Positions 22,278-30,836 of a stretch of 52,782 nucleotides of DNA are shown here, piece after piece. The notes under the pieces were generated by a model. It was not told the DNA's origin. It made no database searches and saw nothing but the letters and a program-made list of their open reading frames with translations. The position numbers were made by a program, and so were the translations under genes. This stretch comes from Glaciecola sp. KUL10 (GTDB lineage Bacteria; Pseudomonadota; Gammaproteobacteria; Enterobacterales; Alteromonadaceae), in the NCBI RefSeq assembly GCF_003203515.1, contig NZ_BGNG01000015.1, positions 1 through 52,782 of the forward strand, written 5' to 3'. Every line of letters begins with the position of its first letter. Positions within the stretch are counted from its first letter, which is position 1.

Positions 22278-22469
22278 ATGAGCTTAACAAGTGCGGCGAA
22301 ATTTGAATGCCCATACTGTATGACATATAACGATTTAGAGATTGACGAAGCGAATGATATTGGGCAGCAGCAAATAGTTGACTGCCAAATATGCTGTTCA
22401 CCAATCGAATTGACAATAATAGATAACGGATTTGGTATTGAGATAATTGCTCAAACTGACGAAGACTAG
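22278..22469 (+). CDS. CPXCG-type cysteine-rich protein
   Basis: A 63 aa protein with CPYC near the N-terminus and CQIC, spaced as a zinc ribbon, and the family segment DCQICCSPIEL. The usual CPXCG motif is CPYCM here. A strong ribosome site (TAGGAGGCG) precedes the ATG. It starts the short operon with the flavin reductase gene, 16 bp downstream. Confidence 0.87.
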   Translation: MSLTSAAKFECPYCMTYNDLEIDEANDIGQQQIVDCQICCSPIELTIIDNGFGIEIIAQTDED

Positions 22470-22485
22470 TGGCGAAGGCAGAAAT

Positions 22486-23151
22486 ATGACGCAAAGCGAA
22501 ACAACAAAACAAGCGCGTGTTTTTAATGCGAGCGATATTGAAAACATGCCGCAAAGAACTAGAGCAAATTTTATTAACGCGTTATCTGGTTTTAAAAGTG
22601 CTAATTTGGTTGGTACAAGAAATGTCAATTCGGTAGATAACTTAGCAGTTGTTAGCTCTGTATTTCATGTCGGTGCGCATCCACCTCTGCTAGGCATGAT
22701 AATGCGGCCTCACACAGTTGTGCGCGATACCTTGCAAAACATCAAAGACACGGGTGTTTATACAATCAATCATATATGCACAGATATCGTGGGCCCAAGT
22801 CATCAAACCTCAGCGAGATATCCGAGCGAAGAGTCAGAATTTGTCCACACTGGACTGACCCCAATTGATTCTACTGCGGTTAATGCTCCTTATGTCATAG
22901 AGTCCAATATCTCACTTGCGATGCAGGTACAAGATATTCAACTCATTGCGATCAATAAAACCGAGCTTGTTATCGGTCAAATTGTTGAAGTTGTGATGAA
23001 AAATAACTATGTTAATGATGATGGTTACGTTGATATTGAGCGCGCAAATTCTGTCGCAATTTCAGGCTTAGATGCTTACCACAAAACGCAGTCAATTGAT
23101 CGATTCGCATACGCGAAACCGGGCAAAGCAATCAAGAGCATAAAATTGTAG
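22486..23151 (+). CDS. Flavin reductase family (FMN-binding split barrel) protein
   Basis: A 221 aa protein from ATG 22486, taken over the upstream start at 22447, which would overlap the preceding gene. The flavin reductase-like pattern includes FKSANLVGT, HPPLLGMIMRP, and DTGVYTINHI. It probably binds FMN; the physiological partner is not known. It is preceded by the CPXCG gene and followed 20 bp later by a small membrane protein. Confidence 0.85.
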   Translation: MTQSETTKQARVFNASDIENMPQRTRANFINALSGFKSANLVGTRNVNSVDNLAVVSSVFHVGAHPPLLGMIMRPHTVVRDTLQNIKDTGVYTINHICTDIVGPSHQTSARYPSEESEFVHTGLTPIDSTAVNAPYVIESNISLAMQVQDIQLIAINKTELVIGQIVEVVMKNNYVNDDGYVDIERANSVAISGLDAYHKTQSIDRFAYAKPGKAIKSIKL

Positions 23152-23171
23152 CTTTTAGAAAAGGAAACACA

Positions 23172-23297
23172 ATGATCCCTAATTTAGACCAATTATTGAT
23201 AGTGTGTGGTGTTGCACTAGTGTTTGTCGCTTTGATTGTTTATTTGCTGATAAAGTTGCCAAAGGAAGATAGTAGTTCTTCTGACGACAAATTTTAA
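23172..23297 (+). CDS. Small single-pass membrane protein (41 aa)
   Basis: ATG at 23172, with AAGGAA 6 bases upstream, starts a 41 aa frame ending TAA 23295-23297. It has one hydrophobic helix (about residues 8-27) followed by KLPKEDSSSSDDKF, a charged tail. It begins 20 bp after the flavin reductase gene and so may be in its operon. No known family is recognised. Confidence 0.6.
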   Translation: MIPNLDQLLIVCGVALVFVALIVYLLIKLPKEDSSSSDDKF

Positions 23298-23412
23298 AGT
23301 GTAAAGATACTGGCATAGATCAATAAAACAATAACTTATACTAGATCAAACTTTTTTAGTCGCGTATAAGTAACAATATTAGAACAAAATTTGAATGACC
23401 CTTTGTGACTCC

Positions 23413-23440
23413 AACCCGCCGATTCGGCGGGTTGTTTCGT
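23413..23440 (+). terminator. Rho-independent terminator
   Basis: AACCCGCC (23413-23420) pairs with GGCGGGTT (23426-23433) around loop GATTC, followed by a T-rich tail. It separates the flavin reductase operon from the HiPIP gene. Confidence 0.75.
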
Positions 23441-23514
23441 TTTAGGCTGTATGTAAAAAAGAATTATTATTATTTGTATCCTTAACAACACACACTTTGA
23501 GAAAGGAAATTTTT

Positions 23515-23808
23515 ATGAAACAAGTTAATCGTCGCGATTTTTTAAAATTGTCAGGTTCTACTTTAATTGGCGTAACTTTAGGTGGTGTAGCTCTGCGAGC
23601 AAACGCTCAAGAGCAGGTAAAACTCGATGATCCGACCGCTCTAGCACTTAAATATGTTCACCAATCTGCTATGGAAGGCCAAAACTGTGCTAACTGTCAG
23701 TATATTCAGGGTGAAGACGGCGCGGAGTGGCGTCCTTGTGGTATTTTCCCTGGCAAAGTGGTTAATGCTAAAGGCTGGTGCTCTGCTTGGATGAAAAAAG
23801 CAGGCTAA
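23515..23808 (+). CDS. High-potential iron-sulfur protein (HiPIP)
   Basis: A 97 aa periplasmic electron carrier. The N-terminus has a twin-arginine signal (NRRDFLK, hydrophobic stretch, ANAQ cleavage site), as expected because HiPIPs are exported folded. Four cysteines (CANC, PCGIFPG, WCSAW) would hold one 4Fe-4S cluster. The ATG at 23515 has GAAAGGAAA upstream; the longer start at 23497 is not favoured. Confidence 0.92.
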   Translation: MKQVNRRDFLKLSGSTLIGVTLGGVALRANAQEQVKLDDPTALALKYVHQSAMEGQNCANCQYIQGEDGAEWRPCGIFPGKVVNAKGWCSAWMKKAG

Positions 23809-23838
23809 ATAGTATTCAAAACTAATACTTTTTAATGC

Positions 23839-23875
23839 AAAGGATATCTTGTTATTAACAGGATATCCTTTTTTA
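23839..23875. terminator. Bidirectional terminator between HiPIP and amidase genes
   Basis: AAAGGATATC (23839-23848) pairs with GATATCCTTT (23862-23871), with a T-run on one side and an A-run on the other. It can serve both convergent genes. Confidence 0.82.
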
Positions 23876-23888
23876 TTGTCTCGCGAGT

Positions 23889-25526
23889 TTATAATTCTAG
23901 TGGGGCTAATTTTTCTTTGAAGTATGGATGGTCTATCGCACTTGCAGGAAAGTTTGGCGCTATTATCTGTTTGCTCACTTGCTCGTACTGATACGCTATA
24001 TTCAATAATAAGGCGTCCTGCCATTGCCCAGCAATGAAGCTTAGATTGATTGGCAAGCCCTTCATATCACCCATTGGAACACTCACATGAGGGTAACCGG
24101 CAATAGCAGCTAGCCAGCCAGCCCCTGCAAAGCCGCCCGCGAAACTATCTCCATAAACGCTTTCGATTAAAAATGCAGGTGTCTGGCTAGGCATCATTAT
24201 TGCGTCAACACCATAGTTTTGGAGTAATTTGTCTATCCCATTAGTACGTGTCGCCTGTCGTAAAAATGAAAGAGCTGCCTTGTAATCTTCGTTGTACCCT
24301 TTGGTTTCTTGAGCTTGCAAGAATAAACTCTGGTCAAAAATTGCTAACTCTCGAGCATTGTTACTATTAAATTCAATTAAGTCCTCTAAGGAGCGATATT
24401 CGACAGATTGTGGTGTAGTTGAGAGATACTTATTTAGCTCGTGCTTAAATTCGATTAATAAAACGTTAAGTGCGTTAGTCCAAAACTCATCTGGAGTATC
24501 AAATTCTTCTATTACTACAAGTTCAGCACCGAGGGCTTCAAGTTGTTTAGCAGCCTTCTCAAAAGCAGCGATGATTTCCGGATGCTCACTTTGTACAGCC
24601 TTAAATACGCCGATTCTTTTTCCTTCAATGCTATTGTCCAAATTATCGGTAAAATCAACTGAATATCTATCTGCGTCATTTGTTGCAGGATCTAACTTAT
24701 CTGTTCCTGCCATTGCACTTAGCATTAACGCCGCGTCCCTTACACTGCGAGTCATGGGACCTGCTGTATCTTGAGTCACTGATATTGGCACTATATGCGT
24801 GCGGGATAGAAGTCCAACTGTTGGCTTAAATCCTACGATCCCGTTCATTGCGCTTGGGCAAATGATGGAACCATTTGTTTCTGTTCCTATCGCTAACGGA
24901 GCCATTTTCGAAGCAATTGCAGCCCCTGATCCAGATGACGAGCCACACGGCGTCCGCTCCAAGCTATGTGGGTTTCTTGTCTGACCACCAATGGCACTCC
25001 ATCCGCTTACTGAATCATTTGATCTAAAATTAGCCCATTCAGACAAGTTTGTTTTTCCTAAAATAATTGCACCTTGTTCTTTGAGTTTTGCGATGATCGG
25101 TGCATCTCTGTTTGTTTTGTTGTTCACAAGCGCTAACGAGCCGGCAGTAGTAGGAAGCTCGCTTGTTTCTACGTTGTCTTTGACCAAAATAGGAATACCG
25201 TGCAATGCACCTAACGGTTTGTTGTTTTGAACAGCCATGTCCGCTTGCTTTGCTTGAGCTAAGGCGTCAGGGTTTATGGATAAAACAGCTTGAACTTTTG
25301 GTCCCTGTCTATCTAGCTCATTAATACGGGTTAGATAAGCTTGTACAAGGGCGAAAGAGCTCAGTTCTCCGCGCTTGATAGCGGCAGCTTGTTCGCTAGC
25401 GCTAGCGTTTAGCCATTTGTTTTGTGTTATGGGGGATATAGGCTCATTGCTATTGGGTGTGTTTGAGCAAGCGCCTAACAGCATAATTGCAGCTATGAGA
25501 TAGGAAAAACGAACGATGGGTTTCAT
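23889..25526 (-). CDS. Amidase signature family lipoprotein
   Basis: A 545 aa amidase of the GatA-like signature family. The Ser-cisSer-Lys triad is visible: Lys in ILVKDN, the serine cluster GSSSGSGA and the nucleophile Ser in ETNGSI. The N-terminus has a lipobox ending LLGAC (Cys20), so the enzyme is predicted to be lipid-anchored in the cell envelope. The substrate is not known. It shares a terminator with the convergent HiPIP gene. Confidence 0.9.
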   Translation of the reverse strand: MKPIVRFSYLIAAIMLLGACSNTPNSNEPISPITQNKWLNASASEQAAAIKRGELSSFALVQAYLTRINELDRQGPKVQAVLSINPDALAQAKQADMAVQNNKPLGALHGIPILVKDNVETSELPTTAGSLALVNNKTNRDAPIIAKLKEQGAIILGKTNLSEWANFRSNDSVSGWSAIGGQTRNPHSLERTPCGSSSGSGAAIASKMAPLAIGTETNGSIICPSAMNGIVGFKPTVGLLSRTHIVPISVTQDTAGPMTRSVRDAALMLSAMAGTDKLDPATNDADRYSVDFTDNLDNSIEGKRIGVFKAVQSEHPEIIAAFEKAAKQLEALGAELVVIEEFDTPDEFWTNALNVLLIEFKHELNKYLSTTPQSVEYRSLEDLIEFNSNNARELAIFDQSLFLQAQETKGYNEDYKAALSFLRQATRTNGIDKLLQNYGVDAIMMPSQTPAFLIESVYGDSFAGGFAGAGWLAAIAGYPHVSVPMGDMKGLPINLSFIAGQWQDALLLNIAYQYEQVSKQIIAPNFPASAIDHPYFKEKLAPLEL

Positions 25527-25649
25527 GTGCTTCCTTATTTTTTGGTCGTTATTATTGATTTGACAAATTCGCTCTTGGTAGAACAGTATGATAAAAAAAC
25601 TATTTAAATAATAGATAAAGCAATCAACTTAAGATCAAGGATGAAAAAA

Positions 25650-26003
25650 ATGCCTGCACATGAAAAGCTAAACTACGTTGAATTCGCAGCCAAAGACTTG
25701 AAAGCTACCGTTTCTTTTTTCGAAAAGGCCTTTAAATGGCGTTTTGAATGGTATGGAGAAGATTATGTCGCATTTTTAAACGAAGGATTAGATGGTGGGT
25801 TTTATCAGGCTGACTTGTGTACACGAGAAGACGCAGGTGGAGCGTTACTTATTTTTTATTCAAATGACCTAGTTGAGTCTCAAAAAAAGGTAGAAAGTGC
25901 TGGTGGGGTTATTCACAAGCAGATATTTAGCTTTCCTGGAGGACGCAGATTTCATTTCATTGAGCCTAGTGGCAACGAATACGCTGTTTGGTCAGATAAA
26001 TAA
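25650..26003 (+). CDS. VOC family (glyoxalase/bleomycin-resistance fold) protein
   Basis: A 117 aa protein with the beta-alpha-beta-beta-beta VOC layout: HEKLNYVEFAAKDLKATVSFFEKAF at the start and FIEPSGNEYAVWS at the end. The ATG at 25650 is preferred because AAGG lies nine bases upstream; a start at 25641 would leave no spacing. The reaction is unknown. It is followed 15 bp later by a GST gene, which suggests a common role, such as handling electrophiles. Confidence 0.85.
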   Translation: MPAHEKLNYVEFAAKDLKATVSFFEKAFKWRFEWYGEDYVAFLNEGLDGGFYQADLCTREDAGGALLIFYSNDLVESQKKVESAGGVIHKQIFSFPGGRRFHFIEPSGNEYAVWSDK

Positions 26004-26018
26004 AAAAGGAGCGATTAA

Positions 26019-26615
26019 ATGAAAGTATATGGTGATGCTGTTTCGGGAAACTGTTACAAGATTCAATTAACCCTAGCGCTACTAGAAAAACCCTACCAAT
26101 GGATTCATGTCGATATTTTAAAAGGCGAAACGAAAGCCCCGACCTTTCTCGCACTCAGCCCAAACGGGAAAATTCCTATCTTAGAATTGAGTAGCGGGGA
26201 CGTGATATCAGAATCAAATGCAATCGTTAACTATCTAGCATATTCGTCCAATCTTTTACCTGAAGATCCTTTAGCGCTTGCAAAGGTTCAACAATGGCAA
26301 TTTTTCGAGCAGTATAGCCATGAGCCATATATTGCTGTCGCGCGATACATTGAAAAATATCTTGGATTACCAGAAGACAGATTAGAGGATTACAAGAGTA
26401 AACAAGAGGGAGGCTATAGGGCTTTAGATGTGATGGAGCAGCAACTCTTGAAAAGCAAATTTTTAGTGGGTGAAACACTAACCGTGGCTGATATCAGCCT
26501 GTTTGCATATACGCATGTTTGCCACGAAGGGGGGTTCGCGTTATCTAATTATCCTGAGATTAAACGATGGATAAAAGAGATTAAAAAACACCCCAAATAT
26601 ACTCCAATGGAATAA
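26019..26615 (+). CDS. Glutathione S-transferase family protein
   Basis: A 198 aa protein with an N-terminal thioredoxin-like domain (SGNCYKIQLTLALL, NGKIPILELSSGDVISESNAI) and a C-terminal helical domain with LTVADISLFAYTHV. This matches GSTs. It may be co-transcribed with the preceding VOC gene. GGAG is the ribosome site. Confidence 0.92.
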   Translation: MKVYGDAVSGNCYKIQLTLALLEKPYQWIHVDILKGETKAPTFLALSPNGKIPILELSSGDVISESNAIVNYLAYSSNLLPEDPLALAKVQQWQFFEQYSHEPYIAVARYIEKYLGLPEDRLEDYKSKQEGGYRALDVMEQQLLKSKFLVGETLTVADISLFAYTHVCHEGGFALSNYPEIKRWIKEIKKHPKYTPME

Positions 26616-26757
26616 ATGTTTGCTTTTTAGTGCTTAAGCGATCTATAAAAGAAATAATCCTTCCTCGAAAAACTTCGTAATCTTATCTATACACTAGTTG
26701 GGTCGACGACCCAATGTGGTCCTTATGTGTGTTTTTTAACTTTGTATAGGAATTAAA

Positions 26758-27531
26758 ATGAAGAAGTTACTAGCAACTTGTGCGTTGAGTGTAATGAGTT
26801 TATCTGTGTTTGCTGTTGAAGTTTGTGAAGGTTATGGCCCACAAACACCAAGAGATATTGATCAATTAGAAGGAACAAATAAACGCATATTCTCGCTGGC
26901 GCCGCCCGCAGAACAAATGAATCTTTGTAATATTCACTTTCACAAGAATGCTGAACACAAAGCAAAGGATTTCTCTATTTTTGCAGGTAGTGGTGACTTC
27001 GGCGGTTATAAATGTGATATCAGTACATCTTTAACAGCTGCAGAATTGAAAAAACCAGAAGGCGAAGTGTGTGGTGGTATTGTACCAGGCGATACAATTG
27101 AAATGCATTGGGTGCATACTTCATGTGACGTCACACCGGGTGAGGGCTTAGGCTCATGTCTATCTGATAAGTGTGCTAACCCACAATTGCGCGTTGAAAC
27201 TCAGGTGTTCACAGTAGTAAACGATGCCAATGCAATGGATTTTAACGATATGGACTATGATGGTACTGTTCGTGATGGTTATCATCAAGCCAAGATGATC
27301 CCGATGAACACGGGTGCTCCAGTTGAGTTTTTGGGTTCAACTACTGGTCCAAGCTATACACAAGCAAAATGCTCACCGCTACAAGTGTCATGGTCAGTTA
27401 GACCTCAATGTGCAAAAGTAGATATCAACAGTCTCGCTAAATGGTGCGAAAGCAATGAATTTAATGAGAGCAAAGCGCATGGTGTGCGCCAGCTAGTCAC
27501 TGATAAGCGTTTGTTATCAGTTATTAATTAA
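26758..27531 (+). CDS. Delta-class carbonic anhydrase (exported)
   Basis: A 257 aa protein with a signal peptide (KKLLATCALSVMSLSVFA). The motif NLCNIHFHKNAEHKAKDFS parallels the delta-class zinc-site pattern, and EMHWVHTSC gives a further histidine. Delta carbonic anhydrases interconvert CO2 and bicarbonate and were first characterised in diatoms; bacterial members are exported. Three or more disulphides are possible from the cysteine spacing. It has its own terminator. Confidence 0.8.
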   Translation: MKKLLATCALSVMSLSVFAVEVCEGYGPQTPRDIDQLEGTNKRIFSLAPPAEQMNLCNIHFHKNAEHKAKDFSIFAGSGDFGGYKCDISTSLTAAELKKPEGEVCGGIVPGDTIEMHWVHTSCDVTPGEGLGSCLSDKCANPQLRVETQVFTVVNDANAMDFNDMDYDGTVRDGYHQAKMIPMNTGAPVEFLGSTTGPSYTQAKCSPLQVSWSVRPQCAKVDINSLAKWCESNEFNESKAHGVRQLVTDKRLLSVIN

Positions 27532-27554
27532 TCTAATTTCCCTAGATATGAATT

Positions 27555-27579
27555 CGCCAGCATCATCGCTGGCGTTTTT
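27555..27579 (+). terminator. Rho-independent terminator
   Basis: CGCCAGC (27555-27561) pairs with GCTGGCG (27568-27574) around loop ATCATC, followed by five Ts. It terminates the carbonic anhydrase gene. Confidence 0.85.
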
Positions 27580-27581
27580 GT

Positions 27582-28214
27582 TTATGAGGTTTGATATGCT
27601 CTCCAATGCTTTTTTAGGGCATCAAAACATCTGTCTAGGCCTTGCTGCCTAAAACCATATAGTTGTATCAAGGTTTCCTCAACGGCCTCGATAGTTGATA
27701 TACCTTTATCATGTTTACTCTTTCTAATTTCATATCGAGAAAGTGCTACATTCTCCAGTTTGATACTTTCTAAACTTCCAATCCATGGGTGCAATGCTAA
27801 TAATCGAGTCGCTTTTTTCCATGTGGTATCTATAAATATTAGATGAGTAATGGCACTAACATGTGTTCGTTTTAGTGTTTTTATTGGTAGTGCTTTATCG
27901 TCGGGAAACACCAGTGTAACGTTGCTATTGGTGGACAGACATAGATTTTTCAGCTCGCAGAGTGCTTTGGTGTCTTCATCTGCATTAATGATATTGGCAT
28001 TTGTAATGCACATCCCAACCAATTTACCTGTATTTTTGGCATGCCTTGATTCCCATTTGTCTTGCAACAAATAAAGTGGGACAGGCGCTTCTACTTTAAC
28101 TACTGCGTGGCAAATGCAGGTTACTGTGGGGTAATGACAATTCGCGCAAATATCCCGTTTTTGAACAGTTGTTTGAGTATCTATAGTTACTGCTCCTTTG
28201 ATTATTTTTACCAT
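27582..28214 (-). CDS. DTW-domain protein (tRNA-uridine aminocarboxypropyltransferase, TapT-like)
   Basis: A protein of about 210 aa with the zinc-binding CANCHYPTVTCICH near the N-terminus, the DTW motif in the form IDTTWKKATRLL, and SRYEIRKSKHDKGISTIEA. Such enzymes add aminocarboxypropyl to tRNA uridine 47 from SAM. The frame opens upstream at a TTG (28235), but the ATG at 28214 is used here. Function is by family. Confidence 0.87.
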   Translation of the reverse strand: MVKIIKGAVTIDTQTTVQKRDICANCHYPTVTCICHAVVKVEAPVPLYLLQDKWESRHAKNTGKLVGMCITNANIINADEDTKALCELKNLCLSTNSNVTLVFPDDKALPIKTLKRTHVSAITHLIFIDTTWKKATRLLALHPWIGSLESIKLENVALSRYEIRKSKHDKGISTIEAVEETLIQLYGFRQQGLDRCFDALKKHWRAYQTS

Positions 28215-28339
28215 GTACCAAAAGTGTTTAGACAATCATGTAAAACTAAACTGACATATGCCGATACTCTATATTAATCATCGAATATTATATATTAATA
28301 CCGCTATCGGTTCTTTTAAAAGGCTACTTTTTAGACGCT

Positions 28340-29524
28340 ATGAGTAAAGAAACACTTCAAAAGTTATCTATAGACGAGCTTAAAAAAGGCATGTTTATCC
28401 ATCAAATCGCTGAGCAAAATGGCGAACTTGAAGTCAAAAGCAAAGGAAAAGTGTCCTCTTCGTCGATTATTGAGCAACTAAAATCCCATGGGATCATCAG
28501 TGTCATCGTCGATTTTTCAAAGTCTGAGTTAGTCACTCAAGGGTCAAAACAAGGCCCTCAAGAAAAAAAGAAGCCTAAGCGAAAAACGCTTGAAGATATT
28601 GATATGGAGCTAGGGCGAGTTGATCGGTTATTACTTCAATGTTCTAAAACACATAAGCGATATGTCATTGAATCGAAAAAGGAAGATGTCACCGATTTGA
28701 CGGCGGCAAAAGAAATAGTCAGCGATATTCAACAAAGTTTAGAACGCAATCCAAATGCACTTTTGTGTATCACCTCAATCAAAAACGAAAAAACATACTT
28801 GTATCATCATTGTTTAAGAGTATCTGTTCTTTTATGTCATTTTGCACAAAGCTTAGGGATTAAAGAAAAGGATTGTAAGGACTTAGCATTACTTGGATTT
28901 CTTTACGACTTAAGCATGGGGAATGTGCCTAGTGACGTACTCAATAAAGAAAAAAAGCTAAGTGATGAAGAATGGCAGTTGATCCAGCAGCAACCATTAC
29001 TTACCGCTAAAATGCTAGATGGGCTTGGCCTCTCAAAAAGCGCTATGTTAGCGATTGAGCAACACCATGAAAGAATAAATGGCAGTGGATATCCGAAGCA
29101 GTTATCAGGAGAGATGATCAACAAATACGCTAGATTACTTGCGATTGTTGACGCATTTGATGCAATGACAACTGAACGCCCTCATCAAAAAGCTAAATCC
29201 GCAGCACAAGCGTTGAAAATTATCTTAAATCCGGACAGTGGGTTTGATCTAAAGCTCGCCAATGCGTTTACGAAATGCATTGGCGTGTACCCAGTAGGGA
29301 GCCTAATATTGTTATCAAATCAACGTATTGGACTTGTTACTCAGCCAAACCCCAAGAAGCCGTCTATGCCGAAAGCGAAAGTCTTCTATAGCACCACCGG
29401 TAATCACTATATGGAGCCAAAGGAAATCAATTTAGATGGCAATTCTAACGGAATAAAAATTCTCAAACCCGTCCTGGCATCAGAATATAACCTAGACCTA
29501 AAACAGGTATTTTCAAACTTATAA
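28340..29524 (+). CDS. HD-GYP-domain protein with degenerate catalytic residues
   Basis: A 394 aa protein. The N-terminal 60 or so residues resemble DUF3391, which often precedes HD-GYP domains. The C-terminal HD-GYP domain (about 150-310) retains His157 (HHCLRV), HHERINGSGYP (242-252) and DAFDA. But the HD pair at 189-190 is Tyr-Asp, the following IGK is LSMG, and the usual later metal histidine is Gln218. The domain probably cannot hydrolyse cyclic di-GMP, and may bind it instead. Confidence 0.87.
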   Translation: MSKETLQKLSIDELKKGMFIHQIAEQNGELEVKSKGKVSSSSIIEQLKSHGIISVIVDFSKSELVTQGSKQGPQEKKKPKRKTLEDIDMELGRVDRLLLQCSKTHKRYVIESKKEDVTDLTAAKEIVSDIQQSLERNPNALLCITSIKNEKTYLYHHCLRVSVLLCHFAQSLGIKEKDCKDLALLGFLYDLSMGNVPSDVLNKEKKLSDEEWQLIQQQPLLTAKMLDGLGLSKSAMLAIEQHHERINGSGYPKQLSGEMINKYARLLAIVDAFDAMTTERPHQKAKSAAQALKIILNPDSGFDLKLANAFTKCIGVYPVGSLILLSNQRIGLVTQPNPKKPSMPKAKVFYSTTGNHYMEPKEINLDGNSNGIKILKPVLASEYNLDLKQVFSNL

Positions 29525-29621
29525 AGTTAATTCTTTTAATATCCATGTTGCATAAGCAAATTCGAAAGAATCATTGAGCTAGCCGCAAATTCTCGTTAGT
29601 CTTTGACGCCTAAATGAGGAA

Positions 29622-30128
29622 ATGAAAATGATTAGTCTAAATGTTGCGGTGCTAACAATATCTGATACCCGTACACAAGATACAGATACTTCAGGAACAT
29701 ACTTACAAGAAGCCGTTGCTGAATGCGGGCATCACATAGCGGAACGCACTATCGTTAAAGATGATGTGTACAAAATCAGAGCAGTATTATCAAAGTGGAT
29801 TGCTAACGAAGATATTCATGCTGTCATTACTACGGGTGGGACCGGTTTCTCTGGACGAGACTCTACGCCCGAAGCAGCTAGTGTATTGTTTGATAAATCA
29901 GTAGAGGGGTTTGGTGAGTTATTTAGACACTTATCTTATGAAGAAATTGGCGTTTCAACAATTCAATCTCGTGCGCTAGCAGGCCTTGCGAATAATACTG
30001 TCATTTTCTGTGTACCCGGCTCAACAGGTGCTTGCAAAACAGCATGGGCGGGGATCATTAAAGATCAGTTAAACAGCGAATATAAGCCATGCAATTTCGT
30101 AGGTCACATTACTAAAAGGTTCGCTTAA
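29622..30128 (+). CDS. moaB: Molybdenum cofactor biosynthesis protein MoaB
   Basis: A 168 aa MogA/MoaB-fold protein, predicted to act in molybdopterin adenylylation. The motifs ISDTRTQDTDTSG, ITTGGTGFSGRDSTPEA and CVPGSTGACKTAW are typical. Its stop overlaps the moaC start by one base (TAATG), so the pair is translationally coupled. AGGAAATG is the ribosome site. Confidence 0.95.
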   Translation: MKMISLNVAVLTISDTRTQDTDTSGTYLQEAVAECGHHIAERTIVKDDVYKIRAVLSKWIANEDIHAVITTGGTGFSGRDSTPEAASVLFDKSVEGFGELFRHLSYEEIGVSTIQSRALAGLANNTVIFCVPGSTGACKTAWAGIIKDQLNSEYKPCNFVGHITKRFA

Positions 30129-30595
30129 TGTCTGACAGTTTTTCGCATGTTGATCAGCACGGCAAAGCTAGTATGGTTGATATCACCGATAAGCCAGTGA
30201 CAAAAAGACTAGCTATTGCTGAAGCATATATTTATATGAACGCTGAAACACTTCAAAAAGTAGCATCTAACGAATTAGCCAAAGGCGACGTGATTGCAGT
30301 CGCTAGAATCGCGGGCATCCAAGGCGCTAAAAAATGCGCCGATCTCATTCCTTTGTGCCATCCGCTTGCCTTATCAAAAGTGGCTGTTGAGTTTGAATTA
30401 CAAAGCGAGCACAACAGAATACGAGTTGAAGCTATGTGCCAATTAGCGGGTAAGACAGGGGTTGAAATGGAAGCGTTAACGGCTGTATCAACGGCTTCAC
30501 TCACACTTTATGATATGTGCAAAGCAGTTGATAAAACAATGCGTCTTGACGGCATCAAAGTACTGTCCAAAGAAGGTGGGAAGAGTTCATGGTAA
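30128..30595 (+). CDS. moaC: Cyclic pyranopterin monophosphate synthase MoaC
   Basis: A 155 aa enzyme of molybdopterin precursor synthesis (with MoaA). The motifs HVDQHGKASMVDI, KKCADLIPLCHPL and TGVEMEALTAVS carry the known catalytic residues, including Lys and His. The 3' end overlaps moaD by 7 bp. Confidence 0.97.
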   Translation: MSDSFSHVDQHGKASMVDITDKPVTKRLAIAEAYIYMNAETLQKVASNELAKGDVIAVARIAGIQGAKKCADLIPLCHPLALSKVAVEFELQSEHNRIRVEAMCQLAGKTGVEMEALTAVSTASLTLYDMCKAVDKTMRLDGIKVLSKEGGKSSW

Positions 30596-30834
30596 AGGTT
30601 CTCTTTTTTGCACAAGTGCGAGAAAAACTGCAACGCGATAGTTATGATTTAGAGTGTAAAGAAGCGCTTTCAATCAATGAACTAATTAAAGTACTCGTAA
30701 ACAATGATGACGCTTTTGAGTACCTCAAAGAGCCCCATCTTTTTGTCGCGGTTAATCAAACACTTTGTAGTCGAGACCAAACTGTTAATGACCTCGATGA
30801 AGTTGCTTTTTTCCCTGCCGTAACCGGTGGTTAA
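30589..30834 (+). CDS. moaD: Molybdopterin synthase small subunit MoaD
   Basis: An 81 aa ubiquitin-fold sulphur carrier ending in the diagnostic Gly-Gly (VTGG), which is thiocarboxylated. Starts with an ATG inside the moaC 3' end. The large subunit gene moaE and moaA are not found here; the next gene is convergent. Confidence 0.93.
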   Translation: MVKVLFFAQVREKLQRDSYDLECKEALSINELIKVLVNNDDAFEYLKEPHLFVAVNQTLCSRDQTVNDLDEVAFFPAVTGG

Positions 30835-30836
30835 GG

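Noticed and set aside
24358-25230. Plus-strand frames opposite the amidase gene
   Set aside because: Antisense shadows of the conserved amidase coding frame; serine-rich, no domain.
29525-29621. Possible molybdenum cofactor riboswitch upstream of moaB
   Set aside because: No recognisable multi-stem conserved sequence; only a plain AT-rich leader with a ribosome site.
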